DNA of 64,000 nt from CBDFMR01 sp965249765. GTDB lineage: Bacteria > Bacteroidota > Bacteroidia > Chitinophagales > Saprospiraceae. The notes under the pieces are model-generated. The model saw only the letters and a program-made list of their open reading frames with translations, searched no databases and was not told the origin of the DNA. Each line of letters starts with the position of its first letter. Position 1 is the stretch's first letter. The stretch covers positions 1,488,001 to 1,552,000 of the forward strand of contig CBDFMR010000005.1 of NCBI GenBank assembly GCA_965249765.1. The letters run 5' to 3'. Shown piece after piece: positions 16,354 through 25,600 of this stretch. The translations under genes and the position numbers were made by a program.

Positions 16354-17469
16354 TACTTTGTTGCATGAATAAGTCATCAAAAAAAAGCATAGCTATGGCT
16401 TAATCTATAGGTTTAAGCCACCTTTTTACAAACAGGCATACCAAGGCCTGTCATTATATTTAAGCAAGCTATTTTTATTGCAACTTCACTTTGCTGGGTT
16501 TCAAATCGTCGAGAATATAGCTGTGGGCCAAATATTGTCTTGAATCGAAACATTGCTGTTTCTGATAAACTCCGTCTGTGGTATCCACTTTGCTGTTTCC
16601 ATTTCTTTCGACCCACCTTTTCTATTTTCTTGATTATCTCATTGCGATCAAGATCCAGTAACTCGTCATTTTCATCTACCCAGTACATTGCATTTTCCTG
16701 TGGAGGTATTACCCCCTCTATCTGTTTTTCCTTGAGCATTTCCCATATTTCATATGTGTCATAGGCTCCATCTGCTCCAAAGCGGTCTATAGGACTTTTT
16801 ACCTGATCCAATAATTGTGGAACCTGCTGAGCATCTCCATCTCCTTTGCTGTTTTTTGTCAGTACCTGTGCATGTATATATCCTGTCTTTTCATCTACTC
16901 CCAAATGTAGCTTACGCCACGTCCTGCGCTTATTATACCCATGTTTACGTACCTTCCATTCCCCTTCTCCATATACCTTGAGTCCCGTTGAATCAAATAC
17001 TATAAACATGGGGCCCTTTGTTTTGGGAACATCCATTTTTACTTCCACTTGTTTTGCCCTACGGCTTATTTGACAATAGCTCGGAACGCTCAATTCTATC
17101 CCCATCATGCCTAACAATGAACTGGCAAAACCCTCTAATTGTCGGTACTTCAACCCAAATACTACTTTGAGCTGTAGCAAGCTCCTCATGCATTGTTGTG
17201 AATATTTATACTGGGCTCCTTTTTGATTAGGACCTTGGTAATACCAGCAGCCTAATAAGGCCTCATCAAACCATATAGTTATGTCTCCTCGTTTTACAAG
17301 ACTCCTATTGTATTCTCTCCAATTTGTGATCTTATACTTGTTTTTCTTCTGCTTTTTTTGCTTTTCCCCAACCTTAGTTTCTTGCTTTGTCATGTGTCTT
17401 GCTTTGTAAGGTTGGTCTCTCAAAGATACTATCTCCATCTCTTTTATCATCCATTCATGCAACAAAGCC
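16354..17469 (-). mobile_element. IS903-like insertion sequence, copy 2
   Basis: The same 1,116-bp element as at 6244-7359, in the opposite orientation, with an identical transposase. The end at 17469 is intact (AAAGCC). The end at 16354 reads TAC where GGC is expected, and the flanks show no clean 9-bp repeat (TTGGGTAAT on one side, TATTTAAGT on the other). The copy therefore either mutated at its tip or lost a few flanking bases after insertion. Confidence 0.9.
16413..17450 (-). CDS. IS5-family (IS903 group) DDE transposase, copy 2
   Basis: About 345 residues, identical to the transposase at 6263-7300, with the same D-D-E blocks (VFDSTGLKVYG, FGADGAYDTYE, SLSETAMFRFK). The start is taken at the ATG equivalent to that copy. 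The terminal repeat next to its 3' side is damaged, so this copy may be less able to move. Confidence 0.93.
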   Translation of the reverse strand: MIKEMEIVSLRDQPYKARHMTKQETKVGEKQKKQKKNKYKITNWREYNRSLVKRGDITIWFDEALLGCWYYQGPNQKGAQYKYSQQCMRSLLQLKVVFGLKYRQLEGFASSLLGMMGIELSVPSYCQISRRAKQVEVKMDVPKTKGPMFIVFDSTGLKVYGEGEWKVRKHGYNKRRTWRKLHLGVDEKTGYIHAQVLTKNSKGDGDAQQVPQLLDQVKSPIDRFGADGAYDTYEIWEMLKEKQIEGVIPPQENAMYWVDENDELLDLDRNEIIKKIEKVGRKKWKQQSGYHRRSLSETAMFRFKTIFGPQLYSRRFETQQSEVAIKIACLNIMTGLGMPVCKKVA

Positions 17470-17837
17470 TATTTAAGTATTAAATCAATTAATTTAGATG
17501 CAAAATGGTATTTATCTTCTTCTTCAGTATTACCTAATAATTCAAAATGCCCATTGTAAGGTGAAAGATTTTTATTATTATATTCTGGCTTACTTGTAGG
17601 GCAATAACCGAGAAGCTCTTTTTTAGATGAGGCAAATAAAAATCCGACGGTTGCCCAAGTTGCTTTTACTTTATGTTTTTCAAAAGTTTCAAGCATTTTA
17701 GGTATGGCTTCCCATACTCCCAATATGTTTTTCCCATACGTATCAGGTGTTTTCTTATCTCTTACACCCCATAATAATTCAAAATCTAATGAAATTATAA
17801 ACTTTCCTGTTGTATTCATTTTTTATTTTTTTTTGAT

Positions 17838-17910
17838 GACCGCCAACGGTTCGGCTAAACGCAGTAGCCCCGCATAGGGGCTATTGCCGTTTTAGCCTTT
17901 GTTCGCTTCT
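17838..17910 (-). other. attC-like cassette site 2
   Basis: Left arm GCCAAC then GGCTAAACG; right arm CCGTTTTAGCC then GTTCGCTTC, enclosing a very strong hairpin TAGCCCC-GCAT-AGGGGCTA. It is 3' of the gene at 17922. Its right-arm box GTTCGCTTC matches the start of its own cassette (GTTAGCTTC on the - strand at 20002) with one difference. Site 1 and site 2 share the arms GGCTAWAACG and the AAA/TTT spacer, so they are the closest pair in the array. Confidence 0.8.
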
Positions 17911-17921
17911 CGCCTTCTTTT

Positions 17922-18149
17922 TTATTTCAGCCAATATCCTATTATCCCTCCAATTATTGTTGAACCAATTTTGGAGTCCATATCAGGATTTGTTACCATG
18001 TAAGTAGCTAAAATTAAAAGGAAAATTGTTACAACTAATCTTCCTATGGCTTTAACCTTATCATTTTGTTGAGGTTGTTCCTCTCCCAAATGAACTGGTT
18101 TAAATGCGTCAATTGTTTCTCTAATGGTCGTACCGAAAAATTTTACCAT
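17922..18149 (-). CDS. Small membrane protein of unknown function
   Basis: 75 residues. The N-terminal third is soluble (FGTTIRETIDAFKP), followed by two hydrophobic segments: VVTIFLLILATYMV (about 39-52) and the C-terminal TIIGGIIGYWL. It starts 2 bases after the stop of the 580-residue gene and shares its cassette, so the two are probably co-expressed. I do not recognise a family. The two-helix layout is compatible with a holin-like or membrane-anchor role, but nothing in the sequence decides this. Confidence 0.6.
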   Translation of the reverse strand: MVKFFGTTIRETIDAFKPVHLGEEQPQQNDKVKAIGRLVVTIFLLILATYMVTNPDMDSKIGSTIIGGIIGYWLK

Positions 18150-18151
18150 GG

Positions 18152-19894
18152 TTAATCGTTTTTATTGTTATTGTAATAAATAGTATATCCAACTGCTCCA
18201 CCAGTTGAGACTCCAATCCCAACTCCAACTGTTACTTGTAAGTTTCTTCTTTTAGCAAGTTTTAAATCGTATTCAATAGTAAACTTATAAAGCAATTCGT
18301 CTTTAGTCATTGGTTTAGCTTTATGAATTTTTGAGAAAGACTCTAAGACATCTTCAACATAAATGAAATCTGTTGATTTAAAGCCTAAATGACTTCCTTC
18401 CAATCCATAACTTTTACATGTTATGGGATTTTTAATTTGAAGTTCAGAGACTGTTTTATCGAACAGCTTATTATCGATATTATTGAATATAACAACTGGC
18501 TCTTTTCCAGCGTTTTCAGCATTTTCTATAGCTATGCGTAAGGTCATTTCGTCTTCAACAAGAGAAGTGTTTTGCATCTTTCCAAATTTCTCAATTTTAG
18601 GTGTCATTTTTTTTGCCTGTTTTCGTGAAATCCCAAAGAGCTTTGCAAGTTTCTTCTTTTTCTTAGATGCAACTAAAATCAATTCAAAATTCTTGGGTTT
18701 AGCAGAAATGTCAGCAACTGTTTGATTAACATTTTTTATAAATTTAATATTTGACCTACTTAATTGAAATGCCATTTCATCTGTAAGGTCACCTTCAAAA
18801 ATCACCTTGAATTTTCCTTTCTTTGCTTTGCTTAAGACTGAAATCAAATTATCTTTTGCAACCTTATTAAAAGAATTCGTGGAGTTTACAATAATTTTAT
18901 TCTCTCCTGTTGGTTTTACAAATAAATAATTATCAAATCTATTCGTTGATGCTTTTATTTTTCTTCTTGTCATTCGACTTAGCAATTTAGCCTGACTCGA
19001 ATTTAATTTTTTACCAACCAATAAAGCAATAATGTCATTGTTTAAAATATCATCATTTAAATTCGTCACCTCTTTTGGAAGTATATTATTAAAAGCATTT
19101 GCGTGTAATTTCTCAATTTTGAAATCTTTTTTATTTACAGTAAAAAAGCCTTCTTCAAAATTTTTAAAAAATATGCTTTCATCTCCGAATTCAATCTTTA
19201 GTGATTTTAAATCATCAAGATACTTAGTGAAAATATCAACAAGTAATTCTTCATAGTTTGTTCTATGCTGAAAACTATATTTATTTACGATATATCGAAT
19301 TTCATTTGTCCGATCACCTAATAATTCATTATCTAATTGGACAATTTCATCTACAGATTGTTCTCGTCTTATTCTTTCGGCAGCTTCAATCGGTTCATCT
19401 ATATTTTTCAGAATGTCATCAGAAGATTCTATCTTATTGGTTTTTGTAGTGGTTTCTCCAAATTCATCAGCTTCTTCTTGGACGACTCTTCTACTTTCTG
19501 CGCCTTCATCCAAATTTGAGATTATCTTCTCTTCCGGAAAAATAGTTCCATGTCGATTCTTTTGTAATTGTTTGGCAAGTTCATCTATATCTATTTCACC
19601 GTTTCGATATTGGTCAAAGAATTTTCCGTTTTCACCAAAAATTTCATCTGATTGGCGAGTCCATGTATTTGTTGGTATATCATCAATTGAATGTGTCCAT
19701 GTGCTTGTTGGTATATCGTCAATTGAATGCGTCCATGTGCTTGTTGGTACATCGTCAATAAATCTTGCACTTCTGGAGCACATTTGTAAGGCGTCACCTC
19801 CAAGCATTGCTAAGACTACTCCAATCTTTGCAAAGATAGCGGCTATTCCACAACCTGAATTTTCGTTGTTATGATTTTGGTTAGTATTTTCCAT
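18152..19894 (-). CDS. Large cassette-encoded protein with N-terminal repeats and membrane segments
   Basis: 580 residues, family unknown to me. A hydrophobic segment near the N-terminus (CGIAAIFAKIGVVLAMLGG, about 15-33) is followed by three tandem 13-residue repeats of the type IDDIPTSTWTHS (about 47-84). The long middle is lysine- and aspartate-rich with several N-A-K-K-G-K-F strands and a KKKKKLAKLFGISRKQAKK basic patch near residue 405. The C-terminus ends with a glycine-rich hydrophobic stretch (VGVGIGVSTGGAVGYTIYY). It heads a two-gene cassette bounded by sites 2 and 3. An effector or surface role is possible, but unproven. Confidence 0.7.
   Translation of the reverse strand: MENTNQNHNNENSGCGIAAIFAKIGVVLAMLGGDALQMCSRSARFIDDVPTSTWTHSIDDIPTSTWTHSIDDIPTNTWTRQSDEIFGENGKFFDQYRNGEIDIDELAKQLQKNRHGTIFPEEKIISNLDEGAESRRVVQEEADEFGETTTKTNKIESSDDILKNIDEPIEAAERIRREQSVDEIVQLDNELLGDRTNEIRYIVNKYSFQHRTNYEELLVDIFTKYLDDLKSLKIEFGDESIFFKNFEEGFFTVNKKDFKIEKLHANAFNNILPKEVTNLNDDILNNDIIALLVGKKLNSSQAKLLSRMTRRKIKASTNRFDNYLFVKPTGENKIIVNSTNSFNKVAKDNLISVLSKAKKGKFKVIFEGDLTDEMAFQLSRSNIKFIKNVNQTVADISAKPKNFELILVASKKKKKLAKLFGISRKQAKKMTPKIEKFGKMQNTSLVEDEMTLRIAIENAENAGKEPVVIFNNIDNKLFDKTVSELQIKNPITCKSYGLEGSHLGFKSTDFIYVEDVLESFSKIHKAKPMTKDELLYKFTIEYDLKLAKRRNLQVTVGVGIGVSTGGAVGYTIYYNNNKND
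19659..19769 (-). repeat. Three tandem 39-bp coding repeats
   Basis: Three units of about 39 bp encode IDDIPTSTWTHS-type 13-residue repeats in the 580-residue protein. The units differ by only a few bases, so copy number could change by slippage or recombination. Confidence 0.8.
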
Positions 19895-19992
19895 GGTAAG
19901 GGGATTTTATTAACAAATGATTACATGTGTCCTGTCAACGTTTTCTGTATAAGAAAAATTGTTTCGTGATTATTTTGTTTTTTTCTTTTGGT

Positions 19993-20067
19993 GGAAGCTA
20001 ACGGTTTGGCGATATCTGGCGGATTTGGCGATAGCCAATCTGACATGATCATCGCATGTTATCCTCA
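19993..20067 (-). other. attC-like cassette site 3
   Basis: Left arm AGCTAAC with GCGATATC; right arm ATCGC then GTTATCCTCA (20058-20067). That right-arm box is the exact reverse complement of the first ten bases of its own cassette (TGAGGATAAC at 20774-20783), a perfect R''/R' pair. The stop codon of the antitoxin gene (20065) lies inside the box, so coding sequence runs into the site. An inner stem TGGCGATAGCCA sits in the middle. Confidence 0.8.
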
Positions 20068-20421
20068 GTATTCTTTTACCAATACTTCTGTTGAGATATT
20101 TAATTTTTTATTTAGTTTTCTGATCATACTTAGAGTTAGTTTTCTCTTCTTATTTAGAATTTCACTTGCTCTACTTTTATGTCCAATAATTTTAGCCAAA
20201 TCAGTTTGATTCATTCCCATTTGATCCATTCGAAATTTAATTGCTTCGATTGGGTGAGGTGGATCGATGGGATAATTTTTATCTTCATAATCTTCTATAA
20301 TCAATGCCAATATTTCTAATTCATCTCCTTCTTTAGTGCAAGGTTCGGCGTCAAATATTTTGTCAAGACGTTTAAGAGCTAATTCATAGTCTTTTTCTGT
20401 TCTTATAGGTTTCATTTTCAT
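20065..20421 (-). CDS. higA: HigA-type antitoxin (XRE HTH)
   Basis: 118 residues. The C-terminal half is a lambda-repressor-like helix-turn-helix: M-N-Q-T-D-L-A-K-I-I-G-H-K-S-R-A-S-E-I-L-N-K-K-R at about 74-97. The N-terminal part (YELALKRLDKIFDAEPCTKEGDELEILALIIEDYE) is the typical dimer and toxin-binding region of HigA/MqsA-like antitoxins. It follows the toxin gene by 2 bases, in the toxin-first order usual for HigBA. It should bind the toxin and repress the operon. The pair forms one cassette between sites 3 and 4, where such modules are thought to stabilise arrays. Confidence 0.9.
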   Translation of the reverse strand: MKMKPIRTEKDYELALKRLDKIFDAEPCTKEGDELEILALIIEDYEDKNYPIDPPHPIEAIKFRMDQMGMNQTDLAKIIGHKSRASEILNKKRKLTLSMIRKLNKKLNISTEVLVKEY

Positions 20422-20423
20422 TG

Positions 20424-20717
20424 TTATATTTTTGTAGGGTCAATTTTATCATATTCGTCATGGGTTCCAATAAATCTAACATATACCATTTGATATTTGT
20501 AATTAACCCTGACTATTAATCGATATTGGTTTCCTTTGATGTTGAATATTACCCGATTATTTGATACAAGTCTTGAGTTTGGGAATTCGTCTTTAACAAA
20601 ATTTGGATTTGACCAATTACCCTTTATAGTTTCTTGAAACCATGATTTTAATTGTTCTTCTGTATCAGGATGTAACTCCCAAAATTCTCTTAATATCTTT
20701 TTCGCAAGTACTCTCAA
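20424..20717 (-). CDS. higB: HigB-type RNase toxin (RelE superfamily)
   Basis: 97 residues that match the HigB pattern: R-V-L-A-K-K-I-L-R-E-F-W-E-L-H-P at the N-terminus, a central NSRLVSNNRVIFNIKGNQYRLIVRVNY strand set, and VRFIGTHDEYDKID near the C-terminus. HigB cleaves mRNA at the ribosome. The start is a TTG at 20717, since the family normally begins at this residue and no ATG is available in place. The gene is first in the two-gene operon with the antitoxin. Confidence 0.9.
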   Translation of the reverse strand: MRVLAKKILREFWELHPDTEEQLKSWFQETIKGNWSNPNFVKDEFPNSRLVSNNRVIFNIKGNQYRLIVRVNYKYQMVYVRFIGTHDEYDKIDPTKI

Positions 20718-20773
20718 CTCTTTTACAAGTAAAGATACAAAAAGGTTCCCATTGTGGTATATTTATTTTTTAT

Positions 20774-20976
20774 TGAGGATAACGGTCTTGTGTATGAAAC
20801 GTAGCGTGCAAAAAAACACTACCTTTTTGGAATAGCACAGAGCCGAAATTTTATAATTTGTTTTTAATTTTTCTCTTTTTTTAAAGCCAAATTGAAAATT
20901 TGGCGGTCTTTGAAAATAAATACCAACTTTCAGTTTAGTAATTATTAGCCATGTTTTATACACCGTGTTAGCAATA
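20774..20976 (-). other. attC-like cassette site 4 (long variable loop)
   Basis: About 203 bp. The left arm has TAAC and GTGTATGAAAC; the right arm has GTTTTATACAC and GTTAGCAATA (20967-20976). The ten-base right-arm box is the perfect reverse complement of TATTGCTAAC at 21361-21370, the start of the lipoprotein cassette. The long middle contains a GCCAAAT/ATTTGGC hairpin and TTTGAAAATA, which are also seen in site 10, so the two sites are relatives. The length is at the large end for attC sites. Confidence 0.85.
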
Positions 20977-20980
20977 GTTT

Positions 20981-21247
20981 TTAACATCCTGGAAAAGAAT
21001 CACAGTCCAAATCATCACAATCAGTAAATCCATCTCCATCATTGTCTATTCCATCATTACAGATTTCAGCTGAACAACTTTGGTCAGAATCACAGTCCAA
21101 ATCATCACAATCAGTAAATCCATCTCCATCATTGTCTATTCCATCATTACAGATTTCAGCTGAACAACTTTGGTCAGAATCACAGTCCAAATCATCGCAA
21201 TCAGTAAATCCATCTCCATCATTGTCTATTCCATCATTACAGATTTC
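20981..21247 (-). repeat. Three tandem 90-bp repeats in the lipoprotein gene
   Basis: Three near-identical 90-bp units (the last shortened by two codons and altered in its tail) encode the acidic cysteine repeats. Only isolated bases differ between units, so they arose by recent tandem duplication. Confidence 0.9.
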
Positions 21248-21343
21248 AGCCTGAGGGTTGTCATCATCACTATTACATGATTGATAAATAATTACACTAA
21301 AACTAAATAGTGTTAGTAGTAAAATTGGTCTTAAATTTTTCAT
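20981..21343 (-). CDS. Lipoprotein with acidic Cys-rich tandem repeats
   Basis: 120 residues. A signal sequence (MKNLRPILLLTLFSFSVIIYQSC) ends in a lipobox-like YQSC with the lipid-anchor Cys at about 23. Three tandem 30-residue repeats follow, each with EICNDGIDNDGDGFTDCDDLDCD, that is Asp-rich loops with paired cysteines. Repeats of this type (the D-x-D-N-D-G-D pattern) resemble calcium-binding, EF-hand-like or thrombospondin-type-3 loops found in many surface proteins of marine bacteria. It would sit on the outer face of a membrane and bind calcium or make disulfides. It is the only gene in its cassette. Confidence 0.75.
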   Translation of the reverse strand: MKNLRPILLLTLFSFSVIIYQSCNSDDDNPQAEICNDGIDNDGDGFTDCDDLDCDSDQSCSAEICNDGIDNDGDGFTDCDDLDCDSDQSCSAEICNDGIDNDGDGFTDCDDLDCDSFPGC

Positions 21344-21360
21344 TATTTCTAAGTTTTAAT

Positions 21361-21432
21361 TATTGCTAACGTTTTGGATATGTAGAGTAGGTGAGGTACG
21401 AACCTATTCTGTCATATCTTTTGTTACCTACT
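21361..21432 (-). other. attC-like cassette site 5
   Basis: Left arm TATTGCTAAC then GGATATGTAG; right arm CATATC then GTTACCTACT (21423-21432), with an inner GTAGG/CCTAT pairing. Its right-arm box differs by one base from the reverse complement of TGTAGGTAAC at 25903-25912, the start of the type IIG restriction cassette. This leaves about 150 bases between the site and the stop codon at 21584, which hold hairpin element H1. Confidence 0.8.
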
Positions 21433-21491
21433 GGCACTTTATCTTTCGTGTTTACAAATGTACTCATTTACTCATTTGTTTTGGGGTTGGC

Positions 21492-21557
21492 AGACATACT
21501 CTTTGGCAAGTTTGGATTTGTGCGGTGGCTTGTAGCGACTTGCCAATGTGTATGGCT
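21492..21557. repeat. Bipartite hairpin element H1
   Basis: An outer stem AGACATAC/GTATGGCT, then unpaired TCTT and ATGT, then an inner stem TGGCAAGT/ACTTGCCA around a 26-nt loop with GTGCGG. The same layout recurs at H2-H4. It lies at the 3' side of the type IIG restriction genes, between the stop codon and attC-like site 5. Confidence 0.7.
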
Positions 21558-21583
21558 ATGCGTTGGCTTTTAGACATATCTTT

Positions 21584-22618
21584 TTATAAACTTTGAGCAA
21601 TGCCAAGTAAATAACTTTCATATTCTCTTGGCTTTACTTGTTTTGAAGCGCGATAATTTGGTAATTTAAATTTACTCACAGCACTTCCGTTTAAAGCAAA
21701 AATTTCTTTTCCAATTTTAACCAGACAATATGCCCCATTTTTATAATTGATTACTTCTACATTTTTGACCAAAAAAGGCCAAGATTCGTGTTCTGTAGAA
21801 TTAACAATTTTGGATTTAGCAGTAGTCTTAATTTTTAGATATTCTAAATTATGGCTTTCCCAAGGTAAATAATCTTTTTGAGGGTTTATTTTCGGAATAA
21901 GGTATTTTAGCTTCCCTAAATCCTCGTCACGTAATAAAATAAAGCTACCGAAATTTCCGTAATGCTTCCGCCCTTCATCGCCAAGTCCGTGAGTAAAGAA
22001 CCGTGAAATAGCTCGTACTCCTTTTTCAATAGTTATGATTGTAGAATTTAATACAAAAGCATCCTCTTCATCATATGTTAATTTTGAAACATCAATATCG
22101 TTAGAATAGGAATATAATAGCGTTTTAAATTTTTCAAAAGAGTTGTTTTCTTGTCTTTCTTTTTTTACGATTGTGTCGATATAATAATAACGTTGAAATA
22201 TAGAGAAGTCCGTGATTAATTCAAGAAATGTATTAAAACGAGTGTCGTTTTGTAAATAATCTAAATCTTCAATTACCATTGGTATTTTATTCATTAATTC
22301 AACATCTTTTGAATATAAAATGAGATTAGTTATCATTTTCTTAATTCCGTGACCATTATCAAACTGACCAAAATAATTCTTCTTCCCTTCTATTTGAGGA
22401 TATTCTCCTGTAAGGTATTTTTCTTTGAGTAGAAGTAATATTTTAACTAACCGTTCAAATCCAGATGATAATAACTGTAGAGAAATATGATTGCTTGAAA
22501 CAGCAGAACTTTGATTATCAAGTGCTCTAATACCTTCTTTAATGAAATTGAAAGAAGCTTCTATTTCTTCTCCTATAGCAACAATTTTTTCTATTTCTAA
22601 TGTTTCTTTAGAACTCAT
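21584..22618 (-). CDS. Unknown protein partner of the type IIG restriction enzyme
   Basis: 344 residues, not recognised. The N-terminal 120 residues are helical, with QLLSSGFERLVKILLLLKEKYL and NGHGIKKMITNLILYSK, which is reminiscent of HEPN-like helical bundles, but I could not confirm the HEPN catalytic motif. The C-terminal part is mixed, with EVINYKNGAYCLVKIGKEIFALNG. The ATG is one base from the stop of the restriction-modification gene, so it is in the same operon. This gene pair forms one cassette, so a role as a specificity, regulatory or auxiliary defence factor is likely, though inferred. Confidence 0.55.
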   Translation of the reverse strand: MSSKETLEIEKIVAIGEEIEASFNFIKEGIRALDNQSSAVSSNHISLQLLSSGFERLVKILLLLKEKYLTGEYPQIEGKKNYFGQFDNGHGIKKMITNLILYSKDVELMNKIPMVIEDLDYLQNDTRFNTFLELITDFSIFQRYYYIDTIVKKERQENNSFEKFKTLLYSYSNDIDVSKLTYDEEDAFVLNSTIITIEKGVRAISRFFTHGLGDEGRKHYGNFGSFILLRDEDLGKLKYLIPKINPQKDYLPWESHNLEYLKIKTTAKSKIVNSTEHESWPFLVKNVEVINYKNGAYCLVKIGKEIFALNGSAVSKFKLPNYRASKQVKPREYESYLLGIAQSL

Positions 22619-22619
22619 A

Positions 22620-25600
22620 TCAACTCCCCTCTACAATTTTTATCTCGTCTTCCGTCAACCCATACAACGCATACACCATTTGGTCTATTTGGCGGTCTGT
22701 TTTACCAACCTCTGATTTTAGTGCTTGGGCTTCGGCTCTTTTAGTTTCAAAGAGTTGCATCCATTCCATTTCGTCTGATTTGGTGAGTTTAATGCCCCCT
22801 GCTTTTTTAATAGCTTTGTTGAGTTCTTTAATGAAATCTCCAAATTCCAATTCGTACCAGTTTTGGAGTTTTTTAGTGAGCTTTTCTAATGAATATTTTG
22901 AGGTTAAGTATTTCGAGAAAGTACCTTTTGTGCTATTGTATCTACCCAAAAAATCGCTTATTTGGACTGATAGGTTTGACAGTTCCACTTCCTTTTGTTT
23001 ATCGGAAATAGCAATTGGAAATTCTTTTACGTAAATATTTATCCATCTCGTAGTTCCCATACCACTTGTATTTGCAATTTGTTTGAGATAAAACTCAATT
23101 AGCTTGGAATTCAAGATTGCAAGTAAGTAATCAAGGGCTATGTTTTCAGGTGGTATCAAAAAGTATGCACTATTCAGCAAATATATTTCATCAATACTTT
23201 TGCTAAATCTTCCCTTATCTGTAAGTTCAATCCATACAATTTTCTCTTTTTTGAAATCATCAAAAAATGAACAGGCTCTTAAATTAGTCCAGTGTTGACC
23301 TTTGGCCCCACGTTGCTTAAATTTATCGCCAAATGAATCTAAATGATTAAAAATGGCCGGATAATTGGCTGAAACATCAACTCCGTTTTTCGTGAGTAGT
23401 AAGTAAAGGTTTGGCAACTCATAACTGTATCGATTTATATCACGACCACGCAGTAACGGTTCTATTAAATCTTTACTGTTTGAATCTTGTCCAATTAGCT
23501 CGGTTTTTTTATCTTCCGAAATCACAAATGCTTGATTTGAGCCTGTGGCCAGTCCTAATCGTATTTTTGTGTTTAAATCTTCAAGAGTAGGGTTAGTACC
23601 TTTTATTTTGTTTCTCAATTTTAAGACTTCAGGACGAATCAAATTCCAAGACAAGTAGTCAAAATCTGATTGCTGATATGAAAATTTATTACTCTCTATA
23701 AATGCCCAAAAATCCGTTTGAGTATCGTATATACTGTTAACTATTCTTGCTTTGAAAGTGCTATCTTTTGATTTTCTGAGTGTGGTGATAACTGAATTTA
23801 CAATAGCATCAGAAAATATTTGAGTTTCTTCAATATTTATAAGTTCCTTAATTGTACTATGAGCTATAAAATACTCTCTTAAAGGCTTTCCATAATCAGC
23901 TTTTAAAAATGAATTTGACGTAATATAAGATAATGTACCATTCGTTTTTAAGATTCTAATTCCTAATTCATAGAAAAAACAAAATAAATCTGCAAATGCT
24001 TGATACGTTTTGTAGTTCTTTTGAAGATAATTCTTATTGTCAATTCTGTCGTGACTCACATAAGGCGGATTTCCAATCACCACATCAAAGCCACCTTTGG
24101 CAAATATTTCAGGAAATTCTTTGTCCCAATTAAATGCTTTATCGCCTGCTACTTCTGGGTCGTCTATAAGAGAATTACCACATTTTATATTGCTGTTTAG
24201 TGTAGTTAGTTTTCGGCCTTTTTGTGCTGTACGAAGCCAAAGGGATAGCTTCGCTATCTCTACACTTTCTTCGTTTATGTCAACACCAAAAAGGTTGTTT
24301 TCCAAAATTGCGTTTTGCACTTCGGAGAAAATCATTGCATAGCCCAATAGTTTGGCTTTGAGTTCGTCAATGTATCGGTGTTCTGCTATGAGAAATTCAA
24401 GGGCTTGGTTTAAGAATGCACCACTACCACAAGCCGGGTCGCAAATTGTGAGTTGGAGTAACCATTTTCTGTAAGTGTCCAACTTGTTTTGCAGGGCTGT
24501 AAGAGTGGCTTTCTTTCTGCCTTTTCGTTCTTTTTCGTAGTCGGTTTCCTGTATGTCGAGTTCGGTTTTCTTTTTTTCACAGAGTTTGCCTACTGTATTG
24601 TCAACAATGTATTTGGTAATGTATTTTGGGGTGTAGAATACACCATCTTTTTTACGCTTGGTCTTGCTTTTATCAATTTCCGTGCCTTCTAATTGGGCTT
24701 GGATATTTTCAATTTCGGTTAGCGAGTGTTCAAAAATATGTCCGAGTATGTTTACGCTTACTTCGCTTTCAAAATCGTAATGGCTCAGGTTTAGGGTATG
24801 CTTGTAGAGAAGTTCATCGTCAATTTTTATGTTGTCGAGTATGTCGTCAGGTGCAAACAGTCCGCCATTGTAAGCAAAAATATCGTGCTTCTGTCCTTTG
24901 TGACCTGTATTCATATACCCGAAGTACTTTTTGAATCGGTCGTACAAGGGTTGGTATTCATCATATTTATCTCGTAGGTCAGTCCATTGGTTTACGATTT
25001 CTCGGATTGAGTTTGGCGGTAGTAATAAGCGGTCTTCGGCAAAAAAGATAAACAGAAAACGGTCGAGCAGTTTTTGAGTTTTCTTGAATAATGTAAGTTT
25101 ATCGTAATCGGAATTATTCTTTTGTATGCTGTCGAAAATCTCATTTCGGAATTGCGAATAATCTTTGTAGAGTTTCTTGGTTACGTTTTCCTCTTGGGTA
25201 AGCGATTCGTCTTTTATCTGCTTGGGAATGTCTTTGAGCAAGTTTTCGGCAGCAAGGCAGAGATACAGTTTTTCAAAATCGGTCTTGTTAAGATTAAAGA
25301 GATTGAATTCTTCAAAGTCCACCGCATTGTCAATATAGAAGCGTAGTTTTTCAAAGTTGGACGTAATCACATACATACAATCGGGTTGATTGTTTTTATA
25401 TCCAAATGCTTGTGTTTCTACTTTGGCAAGGTCAACGGTGTTGGTTCCTTTCAGTTCGATTACAGCAAGAGCTTTGTCGTCTTGTAAAATTGCTCCGTCT
25501 GTTTTCTTCGCTCCTTTTAGGTTTTTGAGTTCGGTGGTTAGGTTGAAATTGGTTTCGGGATTTAGTATGTAGCCAAATATGTTTACGAACAAGTCTCTTA

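Larger units (their letters stand above)
15704..17819 (-). pseudogene. Polysaccharide deacetylase (NodB-type), split by IS903-like copy 2
   Basis: The N-terminal part (17819-17470) reads MNTTGKFIISLDFELLWGVRDK, with the catalytic SLDFE (first Asp of the NodB fold) and a KATWATVGFLF strand. The C-terminal part (16353-15704) resumes at YPKQEIATHTFSHYYCLEHGQT, which holds the metal-binding H-T-F-S-H, and ends in WWHPHNFG. Together they would make a complete deacetylase of about 330 residues that removes N-acetyl groups from a polysaccharide. The insertion separates the catalytic Asp from the metal-binding His pair, so the gene is inactive. Few or no codons are lost between the parts. It heads the cassette with the formyltransferase. 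Confidence 0.82.

Noticed and set aside
6244..17469. Recombination between the two inverted IS903-like copies (inversion of the 9-kb segment between them)
   Set aside because: Copy 1 has the same 9-bp duplication on both sides, so its flanks have not been exchanged with copy 2.
20981..21247. A possible CRISPR-like or satellite repeat
   Set aside because: The three 90-bp units are coding repeats in a lipoprotein without spacers; no cas genes are in the window.
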